Shown piece by piece: positions 56,380-64,000 of a DNA stretch of 64,000 nucleotides. The position numbers and the translations under genes are program-made. The stretch lies in the NCBI GenBank assembly GCA_024635995.1, contig JAGXHW010000006.1:1-64000 (forward strand), read 5' to 3'. Under the pieces are notes generated by a model that saw only the letters and a program-made list of their open reading frames with translations, was not told the origin of the DNA and made no database searches. The stretch's first letter is position 1. Each line of letters opens with the position of its first letter. The stretch comes from Clostridiaceae bacterium (GTDB lineage: Bacteria; Bacillota; Clostridia; Peptostreptococcales; Tindalliaceae).

Positions 56380-57552
56380 ATGATTAAACGCGTTATACTG
56401 TTTATTTTGGATAGTGTTGGCATCGGCGCCCTGCCGGATGCCGAGGAATTTGGCGACGTGGGTTCCAATACCCTGGGCAACATCATCAAGGCTACGGGTG
56501 GCATTAACCTGCCCAACCTGCAGGCCTTGGGCCTTGGTAACATAGAAGGCATTGACGGGGTGGAAGCTGTGGCACAACCCACTGGGGCTTACGGCCGTTC
56601 CGAAGAAATTTCCAGCGGTAAAGACACCACCACCGGCCACTGGGAAATCGCCGGCATTCACACAAAAGAACCCTTCAGAACCTTCCCCGACGGCTTCCCT
56701 AAGGAAGTCATGGACCGGTTTGAAAAGGAAATCGGACGAGGAAGCCTGGGCAATTATGCCGCTTCCGGCACTGTCATTATTGAAGAACTGGGTAAAGAAC
56801 ATATGGAAACGGGCAAACCCATTGTCTATACCTCCGCTGACAGCGTTTTTCAGATCGCTGCCCACGAAGAAATCATCCCCATCGACGAGCTGTACCGTAT
56901 GTGCGAAATTGCCCGGGAAATCATGCGGGGAGATTTCGCACTGGCCCGGATCATTGCCCGGCCTTTTATCGGTGAGCCCGGTAATTTCTCCCGTACTCAC
57001 CGCCGCAAAGACTATTCCCTGGACCCGTCGGGTAAAACCGTGTTAGATTATCTGAAAGATGACGGCCAGGAAGTGGTGGGCGTGGGTAAAATAGAAGATA
57101 TTTTCAACGGTAAAGGCATCACCCAGTCGGTTCACACAGAAAGCAACATGGATGGTGTGGACCAGACACTGAACATGATGAAAAAGTTCCCCACTGGCTT
57201 AATCTTCACCAACCTGGTAGATTTTGACATGAAATTTGGCCATCGTCGTGATCCCGAAGGATACCGAAAGGCTCTGGAAGAAGCCGACGCCAGACTGCCT
57301 GAAATGATGGAGATGATGACAGACGATGACCTGTTGATCGTCACCGCCGACCATGGCAACGACCCCACCTATAAAGGATCCGACCATACACGTGAATATG
57401 TACCCATTCTGGTTGCCGGTGCACAGGTGAAAGCCGGCGCAGAGATTGGCACACGCCGCACCTTTGCCGACATTGCCAGTACCATTTCTGAAATGCTTAA
57501 CACGAAGGACACCGGCATTGGCACCAGCTTTGCCAAAGAAGTTTTAAAATAG
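56380..57552 (+). CDS. deoB: Phosphopentomutase
   Basis: RVILFILDSVGIGALPDAEEFGDVGSNTLGNI; DTTTGHWEIAG; LLIVTADHGNDPTYKGSDHTREYVPIL. Confidence 0.97.
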   Translation: MIKRVILFILDSVGIGALPDAEEFGDVGSNTLGNIIKATGGINLPNLQALGLGNIEGIDGVEAVAQPTGAYGRSEEISSGKDTTTGHWEIAGIHTKEPFRTFPDGFPKEVMDRFEKEIGRGSLGNYAASGTVIIEELGKEHMETGKPIVYTSADSVFQIAAHEEIIPIDELYRMCEIAREIMRGDFALARIIARPFIGEPGNFSRTHRRKDYSLDPSGKTVLDYLKDDGQEVVGVGKIEDIFNGKGITQSVHTESNMDGVDQTLNMMKKFPTGLIFTNLVDFDMKFGHRRDPEGYRKALEEADARLPEMMEMMTDDDLLIVTADHGNDPTYKGSDHTREYVPILVAGAQVKAGAEIGTRRTFADIASTISEMLNTKDTGIGTSFAKEVLK

Positions 57553-57633
57553 TGCTTTTGGAGCTAACGCAAGCACAGAATTAAGAACCTTTGAAGATAA
57601 CTAAAATATAGCGTATTGAAAGGACGTGACCCA

Positions 57634-58452
57634 GTGATTAGCATGGAAATGATCCAGGCAGCCGCCGCTGCCATTAAAGAGAAAAGCAGTCACCAACCTG
57701 AAATCGGTATGATCCTCGGCTCCGGCCTGGGAGTCATGGCCGATGAAGTTGAAAACCCCACCGTTATTCCTTATGAAGACATTCCTCATTTTCCTGTTTC
57801 CACCGTGGAGGGACACGCTGGAGAATTGGTCATCGGTACCCTCAGTGGAAAAGAAGTGGTGATGATGAAAGGGCGTTTTCACTTTTATGAAGGCTACGAT
57901 CCATCACTCATTGCTTTCCCCATCAGGGTGCTGATCGCCCTGGGCATAAAAAAGCTCATTGTCACCAACGCTGCCGGAGGCGTAAACGAATCCTTCAACC
58001 CTGGTGATTTAATGCTTATCACTGATCATTTGAACCTGGCGGGTACTAACCCTCTCATTGGCAAAAATGATGATCAGCTTGGGCCCCGTTTCCCGGATAT
58101 GTCCAATGCCTATGACTCGGCGTTGATGACACTGGCAAAAGAAACAGCTGCCCAGCAGGACCTGCAGCTTCAAAAAGGCGTATATGCCTGGTTCACAGGC
58201 CCCAATTATGAAACCCCGGCAGAAGTGCGCATGTCCCGGGTGCTGGGTGCGGATGCTGTAGGTATGTCCACAGTGCCAGAGGTGCTGGTGGCAGTTCATG
58301 GGGGCGTGAAGGTGTTGGGAATTTCCTGCATCACCAACATGGCCGCAGGCATTCTGGACAAGCCGCTTAACCATAAGGAGGTTATGGAAACCGCCCAGAT
58401 GGTGGAGTTACGATTTAAGCAGCTGATAAGGGATATACTGGCTAAAATGTGA
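57634..58452 (+). CDS. Purine nucleoside phosphorylase, copy 1
   Basis: GMILGSGLGVMADEVENPTVIPYEDIPHFPVSTVEGHAGELVIG; GRFHFYEGY; VTNAAGG. Confidence 0.95.
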   Translation: MISMEMIQAAAAAIKEKSSHQPEIGMILGSGLGVMADEVENPTVIPYEDIPHFPVSTVEGHAGELVIGTLSGKEVVMMKGRFHFYEGYDPSLIAFPIRVLIALGIKKLIVTNAAGGVNESFNPGDLMLITDHLNLAGTNPLIGKNDDQLGPRFPDMSNAYDSALMTLAKETAAQQDLQLQKGVYAWFTGPNYETPAEVRMSRVLGADAVGMSTVPEVLVAVHGGVKVLGISCITNMAAGILDKPLNHKEVMETAQMVELRFKQLIRDILAKM

Positions 58453-58595
58453 TGTGTCAATTAAACAAGCAAGAGGTTAATAAGGAACTAGTTAATAAGC
58501 AAGTTGTAAATTTATTACAGATTAAATAATTCATTGAATGAAATATCCGTTAAATCACATGGTCTCAAGCCTATAAGCCTAAAAGGAGGCACATT

Positions 58596-59420
58596 ATGTT
58601 GACACCACTTGAAATGGTTAATGAAACCACCGCGTTTTTAAAGGAAAAAGTAAAAGAACCACCCACCATTGGCTGTATTTTGGGGTCAGGTTTGGGAGAT
58701 TTGGCGGACCAGGTGATTGACCGTGTTGTTGTACCTTATGATACGATTCCCCATTTTCCCACCTCAACTGTAGAAGGGCATGCCGGTCAGCTGGTCTTTG
58801 GACGACTGGAGGGAAAACCCGTGGTCATGATGCAGGGTCGCTTTCATTATTATGAAGGCTATACCATGCAACAGGTTACTTACCCGGTTCGTGTGATGAA
58901 AGCTCTGGGAGTAAACCATCTCATCGTGACCAATGCCTGCGGCGGCTTGAACAAAAACTTCTATGCCGGAGGATTAATGCTCATCACAGATCATCTGAAC
59001 TTGACAGGCGACAACCCGTTGATTGGCGCTAATGTGAATGAATGGGGACCCCGTTTCCCTGACATGTCCAATGCTTATGACAAAAATCTTCGCACCAAAG
59101 TAATGGAAGTGGCCTACGCCCTAGACGTTGAGTTGTTTGAAGGTGTCTACGCCTCGATCAGTGGCCCCAACTACATGGCCAGGGCTGAGCTTACCATGCT
59201 CACCACCATGGGGGCAGATGTAGTGGGTATGTCAACCGCACCGGAAGTGATCGTAGCCAATCATACAGGCCTTAAGGTGGTTGGCATCTCCTGCATCACT
59301 GATATGGCTGTGCCTGATACCCTGGTCAGTATCTCCCATCAGGAGGTTATGGAAATAGCAGAACAAACCAAACCCACTTTTATGAAGCTGGTAAAAGCTG
59401 TGGTTAAAGAAGTTCTGTAA
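58596..59420 (+). CDS. Purine nucleoside phosphorylase, copy 2
   Basis: GCILGSGLGDLADQVIDRVVVPYDTIPHFPTSTVEGHAGQLVFG; GRFHYYEGY; VTNACGG. Confidence 0.94.
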   Translation: MLTPLEMVNETTAFLKEKVKEPPTIGCILGSGLGDLADQVIDRVVVPYDTIPHFPTSTVEGHAGQLVFGRLEGKPVVMMQGRFHYYEGYTMQQVTYPVRVMKALGVNHLIVTNACGGLNKNFYAGGLMLITDHLNLTGDNPLIGANVNEWGPRFPDMSNAYDKNLRTKVMEVAYALDVELFEGVYASISGPNYMARAELTMLTTMGADVVGMSTAPEVIVANHTGLKVVGISCITDMAVPDTLVSISHQEVMEIAEQTKPTFMKLVKAVVKEVL

Positions 59421-59481
59421 AAGATCATTCTAATAAGAGAAGGAGTTTTTCAAATCATACTTAAACAGATAAGGAGTAGTA

Positions 59482-60792
59482 ATGATGAGAATGCTTGATA
59501 TCATTCATAAAAAACGTGAGGGCTTGGAACTGACCCCTGAAGAAATTCAGTTTTTTGTCAAAGGGGTCACAGACGAAACCATTCCCGATTACCAAACGGC
59601 TGCTTTTTTGATGACAGTGGTGTTCCAGGGGATGAACTCCAAAGAAACCGCCCTGTTAACAGAAGCCATGATGCACTCCGGTGACACCATCGATTTGTCC
59701 TCCATCCAGGGCATTAAAGTGGACAAACACAGCACAGGCGGCGTGGGGGATAAAACCACCATCGCTCTGGGCCCCATGGTAGCTTCCTGTGGCGTACCAG
59801 TGGCCAAAATGTCCGGCCGTGGTTTAGGCCATACCGGGGGCACCATTGACAAGCTGGAATCCTTTCCAGGCTTTCAGACGTCATTACCCATCGAACGGTT
59901 CATCCAACAGGTCAATGACATTAAAGTAGCCGTAGCAGGCCAAACGGCCAACCTTGCACCGGCAGATAAAAAGCTGTACGCCTTGCGGGATGTGACGGAC
60001 ACCATCGAAAACATTTCCCTCATTGCCGGCAGTATTATGTCCAAAAAACTGGCTTCCGGGGCAGACGCCATTGTGCTGGATGTGAAAACCGGCAGTGGTG
60101 CCTTTATGAAAACCAGGGAAGATGCTGTGGCTTTAGGAAAGGCCATGGTGGAAATAGGCGACCACATGGGCCGTGAAACCGTGGCAGTGGTCACGGACAT
60201 GGACCAGCCCTTAGGACTGGCCGTGGGCAACATCCTGGAAGTGAAGGAAGCCATTGATGTATTAAAAGGTCAGGGACCTGATGACATTACTGAACTTTGT
60301 GTTCACCTAGGGGCCTGGATGCTGGTGCTTGGTAAAAAAGCCGGTAACCTGGAAGAAGGAGAACAGGCCATGCAGGACAGCATTTCTTCCGGCAGAGCCC
60401 TGGAGAGAATGAAACAGTTTGTGTCCAGCCAAGGGGGAGACAGTGGTTATGTGGAAGATCCCTCCCTGTTCCCTGCGACTAAGCATATGCTTGAAGTAAA
60501 AGCGACTTCAACAGGCATCGTAACCCAGATTGATGCTGAAAACATTGGCCGGGCTGCGCTGATTTTGGGAGCAGGCCGTGAGAATAAAGACAGCGTCATC
60601 GATTTATCGGTAGGTGTTCTCCTGCATAAAAAAACAGGTGACCCGGTGGAAAAGGACGAACCTCTGGTTACACTGCACGCCAACGATTTGGAAAAAGCGA
60701 AAGAAGCCGAAGCCGTTGTACTGGAAGCCTACAGCATTGGCCAGGAACAGCCTGCAAAGAAGCCATTGATTATCGAAGTAATACAGGCATAA
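59482..60792 (+). CDS. Pyrimidine-nucleoside (thymidine) phosphorylase
   Basis: VDKHSTGGVGDKTTIALGPMVASCGVPVAKMSGRGLGHTGGTIDKLESFPGF. Confidence 0.97.
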   Translation: MMRMLDIIHKKREGLELTPEEIQFFVKGVTDETIPDYQTAAFLMTVVFQGMNSKETALLTEAMMHSGDTIDLSSIQGIKVDKHSTGGVGDKTTIALGPMVASCGVPVAKMSGRGLGHTGGTIDKLESFPGFQTSLPIERFIQQVNDIKVAVAGQTANLAPADKKLYALRDVTDTIENISLIAGSIMSKKLASGADAIVLDVKTGSGAFMKTREDAVALGKAMVEIGDHMGRETVAVVTDMDQPLGLAVGNILEVKEAIDVLKGQGPDDITELCVHLGAWMLVLGKKAGNLEEGEQAMQDSISSGRALERMKQFVSSQGGDSGYVEDPSLFPATKHMLEVKATSTGIVTQIDAENIGRAALILGAGRENKDSVIDLSVGVLLHKKTGDPVEKDEPLVTLHANDLEKAKEAEAVVLEAYSIGQEQPAKKPLIIEVIQA

Positions 60793-60918
60793 CAATAACC
60801 AGGATAAATTTCATTATTTACATCTATCTAATCAATAGGTATCTGCCTCCAAATAGTACATTTGGAGCATCTACTTATGGATAACGGGTTTATGTCACAA
60901 AACTAAGGGGGCAGTTTC

Positions 60919-63591
60919 ATGAAACTGATCACCAGCCATCAGAATCTGGATTTTGACGGGTTGGCCAGCATGGTGGCCTGTTCAAAACTTTATCCAGAGG
61001 CCATGATGGCTTTTTCCGGTAATCTTGAACAGGAAGTGAAGCGGTTTTACAGCTTCTACAAGAACGTACTTCCCATTAAATTTTCCAATAAAATCAAAGT
61101 TGAACACGTAGAAGAGCTGATCCTGGTGGACATCCATACCTCCGACCGCATCGGTAAATTTGACGAGATCATCGAAAGGGTGCCCATTACTATCTATGAC
61201 CATCATTTCCCCAACGACAAGGCCATACCCGGGGCCAATCTCTTTATGAAACCCTACGGTGCCAACGTGACCAATATCATCGAAAATATCATTGAAAAGG
61301 ACATCCCCATCAATCCCTTTGAAGCCACCCTCTTTGCCCTGGGAATTTACGCGGATACCAACTGTTTAACCTTCAGCAACACCACCAGTCACGACGCCCA
61401 TGCGGTGGCCTGGCTGCTGGAAAAAGAAGCTAATCTGGAAATTGTCAATGAATACATCCGGGATGCCTGGAGCCACGAACATGAAACCATTTTTTCCATT
61501 ATGCTGGAGAACGCTGTTACCTACGACATTAATCAATTTCGCATTGGCATATCCATCTATGAAAGTGATGATTTCGTCAGTGAAATCAGCATCATCGCCA
61601 ACAAAATGCTGGAAGTGCTGCGTGCTGACGCTGTTTTTATGATTGTGCGGCTGGAAAATCGCTGCTACATTATTGGCAGAAGCCTTGAAAACAATATCAA
61701 CATCCCTTATGTATTGGAAAAATTCGAAGGGGCTGGTCACCCCCGAGCCGCTTCCGCCATCATTAAGGACGGAAAGCCACAGGAACTGAAAGCATTGCTT
61801 TTAACCGAACTGGAAGAGAAGGTAAAACCCCAGGTGGTGGCCCGGGAGATCATGAGTAAACCTGTAAAAACCATTGAGGAGCAGATCACCATTGATGAAG
61901 CCAACCGCATTTTGCTTCGCTATGGTCATACGGGTATGCCGGTAATGAATAAACAGCAGAAAATATGCGGCATTATTTCACGCACAGACATTGAAAAAGC
62001 TGTCAATCACAAACTGGGTCAAGCACCAGTGAAAGCCTTCATGAACCAGGACGTGATCAGTGTTCACCCTTCCACCTCCGTCACTGATATCAATGAGTTG
62101 CTGGTAACCCATAACATTGGAAGACTGCCTGTCATCGACAAGGGTGAATTGGTGGGCATTGTGACGCGGACTGATTTGTTGAAATACCTTCATGGCAGTC
62201 ATACCTCCTATTGGTACCAGAAAATATTCCTTGATTCAGAACAGGAATCCTTCAGTTGCAAACATGCCCTGGAACAGCTCTCCAAAAACATTTATGACCT
62301 TTTGATCACCGCTGGCAAAGTAGGGGATGAATTGGACCAAAAAGTGTACGTGGTGGGCGGATTCGTTCGGGACCTTCTTCTCCGGGCGGACAATTGGGAC
62401 ATCGACTTCGTAACAGAGGGAGACGGCATTGCTTTTGCCAAAGCCCTTCACCAGATAGTTGGAGGTAAACTGACCCTGCACCATCAATTTGAAACAGCTG
62501 TCATTCGACTCAACAGCCACATAACCCTGGACGTGGTCACTGCCCGTCGTGAATATTATGAATATCCTGCAGCGTTGCCGAAAGTGGAAAAAAGTAATAT
62601 CTGGAGCGATTTGTTCCGTAGGGATTTCACCATTAACTGCATGGCTATCAGTCTCAATGCCAACGATTTTGGGGAGATGATTGACTATTTTGGCGGCATG
62701 AAAGACCTTCAGAATAAGATGATTCGGGTGTTATACAATCTCAGCTTTATCGAGGACCCCACCCGCATTTTTCGGGCTGTCCGGTTTGCTTCCCGACTGG
62801 GTTTTACCCTGGAAACCTCAACCAGACAATTTTTGGAGCAATCCCTTCAAAACGATATGGTGACACGCCTCAGCAACGACAGGATACGTGAGGAAATGCT
62901 GCACCTGATCAGAGAGCAGGATTTTCTTCACAGAAGCATTGCCCTGATGCAGGAATTGGGTGTGTTTAAGGCATTGCACCCTGATTTTCTCGTTGGTGAA
63001 ACCACCCTGAGCCGGATGAAAAACATCCGCTTTTCCATGGAGGGCTTTCGACAATTATCACCTGCCTCCTTTAACCCCACCGTGGTCATGTTGCTGCAAC
63101 TGATGAGCGAAGTGAAGCCACAATCCCTGAAAACAGTGGCGCAAATGCTCATAGCCAACCAGACCCTCATCGACCAGATGGTTACCTCCATGGAGAAACG
63201 AAAAGTAATCTATGATACATTACAAAAAGATGAAGTGGACAGTTACAGAATTTACCAAATGTTGAAACCTCATACAGAAGAAGCTCTGGTTTTTTTCTAC
63301 AATGACTCAGACGACCCTTACATCCGACATTACATTGCCTATTACCTATTGAAATTACGGAATATCCAATTGCGCATCACAGGCAATGACCTGCAAGAGA
63401 TGGGTATAAAACCAGGACCTGTTTATAAACGCATTCTGGAGAACGTGCTGAAAGCCAAGGTGTTAGGACGTATTTATGACCGTGACGGTGAACTACAGTA
63501 TGCAGAAAACCTGTATCAACGGATGAAATCCAATGAGTTGTTGATGAAAGATGGATTTTTAGACAGAAAAGAAGCAAATAATGACGCATAA
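60919..63591 (+). CDS. DHH-CBS-CBS-tRNA nucleotidyltransferase (CCA/poly(A) polymerase family) fusion
   Basis: DHH phosphoesterase-like N-terminus (TIYDHHFPN); two CBS regions; VVGGFVRDLLLRADNWDIDFVTEGDG nucleotidyltransferase; IEDPTRIFRAVRFASRLGFTLE. Confidence 0.93.
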   Translation: MKLITSHQNLDFDGLASMVACSKLYPEAMMAFSGNLEQEVKRFYSFYKNVLPIKFSNKIKVEHVEELILVDIHTSDRIGKFDEIIERVPITIYDHHFPNDKAIPGANLFMKPYGANVTNIIENIIEKDIPINPFEATLFALGIYADTNCLTFSNTTSHDAHAVAWLLEKEANLEIVNEYIRDAWSHEHETIFSIMLENAVTYDINQFRIGISIYESDDFVSEISIIANKMLEVLRADAVFMIVRLENRCYIIGRSLENNINIPYVLEKFEGAGHPRAASAIIKDGKPQELKALLLTELEEKVKPQVVAREIMSKPVKTIEEQITIDEANRILLRYGHTGMPVMNKQQKICGIISRTDIEKAVNHKLGQAPVKAFMNQDVISVHPSTSVTDINELLVTHNIGRLPVIDKGELVGIVTRTDLLKYLHGSHTSYWYQKIFLDSEQESFSCKHALEQLSKNIYDLLITAGKVGDELDQKVYVVGGFVRDLLLRADNWDIDFVTEGDGIAFAKALHQIVGGKLTLHHQFETAVIRLNSHITLDVVTARREYYEYPAALPKVEKSNIWSDLFRRDFTINCMAISLNANDFGEMIDYFGGMKDLQNKMIRVLYNLSFIEDPTRIFRAVRFASRLGFTLETSTRQFLEQSLQNDMVTRLSNDRIREEMLHLIREQDFLHRSIALMQELGVFKALHPDFLVGETTLSRMKNIRFSMEGFRQLSPASFNPTVVMLLQLMSEVKPQSLKTVAQMLIANQTLIDQMVTSMEKRKVIYDTLQKDEVDSYRIYQMLKPHTEEALVFFYNDSDDPYIRHYIAYYLLKLRNIQLRITGNDLQEMGIKPGPVYKRILENVLKAKVLGRIYDRDGELQYAENLYQRMKSNELLMKDGFLDRKEANNDA

Positions 63592-63692
63592 AGCTGTGTT
63601 TTGGGTTATACTATTATAGTAGTGTTTTGAAAATTCTACTGAAAAAATACAGAATTGGTACTGAAAGAAAAACATACTATAGGAGGAAATGC

Positions 63693-64000
63693 ATGTTTAA
63701 TTTTGATTTAGCCCGCATGATTTACGTACTGCCGGGAATCCTGCTGGCCCTAACCGTCCATGAATTTTCCCATGGCTACGTCGCTTATATGATTGGTGAT
63801 TCAACTGCCAAGAACCAAGGCCGTTTAACCCTGAACCCCATTGCTCATATCGACCCACTGGGATTTCTCATGCTCATGTTTGCCGGCTTCGGCTGGGCCA
63901 AACCGGTGCCTGTGAACCCCTATCTTTTTGACATTGACCGTCGAAAGGGCACATTGATGGTTTCTTTGGCAGGACCTGTTTCAAACATCATCATGGCCAT
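63693..64000 (+). CDS. Site-2 protease family (M50) protein, truncated by window end
   Basis: Manual translation MFNFDLARMIYVLPGILLALTVHEFSHGYVAYMIGDSTAKNQGRLTLNPIAHIDPLGFLMLMFAGFGWAKPVPVNP; HEFSHG zinc motif; SD AGGAGG. Confidence 0.92.
   Translation, partial: MFNFDLARMIYVLPGILLALTVHEFSHGYVAYMIGDSTAKNQGRLTLNPIAHIDPLGFLMLMFAGFGWAKPVPVNPYLFDIDRRKGTLMVSLAGPVSNIIMA

Noticed and set aside
58453-58595. Purine riboswitch upstream of the second PNP gene
   Set aside because: No recognisable purine aptamer core sequence in the interval.
60847-60867. Inverted repeat CTCCAAAT-agtac-ATTTGGAG upstream of the DHH-CBS-NT gene
   Set aside because: Perfect 8-bp dyad but no T-tract and no identified regulator; too little evidence for a call.

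Overview
The window is a chromosomal segment from a low-to-mid GC Clostridia-type Firmicute; this taxonomic guess rests on gene content and order. From left to right it contains: (1) ~0-8.4 kb: tandem intergenic repeats, small membrane proteins and a decayed prophage-like block (S24/XRE repressor, XRE regulator, SbcC/Rad50-like ATPase, frameshifted DnaD-like replication gene), facing a minus-strand group (M15 peptidase, DUF1659, DUF2922, and a YvrJ ORF absent from the ORF track); (2) ~9.3-24.7 kb: a type IV pilus (T4P) locus with minor pilins, prepilin peptidase, PilM, PilN and two PilO paralogs, one with a C-terminal SLH region, interrupted by three c-di-GMP signalling proteins; (3) ~24.8-29 kb: an aromatic-pathway operon (chorismate mutase-shikimate kinase fusion, AroD, MFS, AroE) preceded by an unannotated 43-aa leader peptide containing YFFFSWGYYYF and a self-consistent terminator/antiterminator pair; (4) ~29-39.5 kb: a LysR-linked catabolic cluster of unknown substrate with a TRAP transporter; (5) ~39.7-56 kb: conserved housekeeping genes including efp, nusB, xseAB, an ispA-like gene, an OLE RNA with its OapA-like partner, dxs, tlyA, argR, recN, recX and xerD; (6) ~56.4-63.6 kb: nucleoside salvage and a DHH-CBS-nucleotidyltransferase fusion. 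The strongest candidates for something undescribed are the aromatic leader-peptide attenuator (24816-25138), the PilO-SLH duplication, the LysR/TRAP cluster and a nested hairpin element at 6682-6796. All calls come from reading the sequence; no database search was run.
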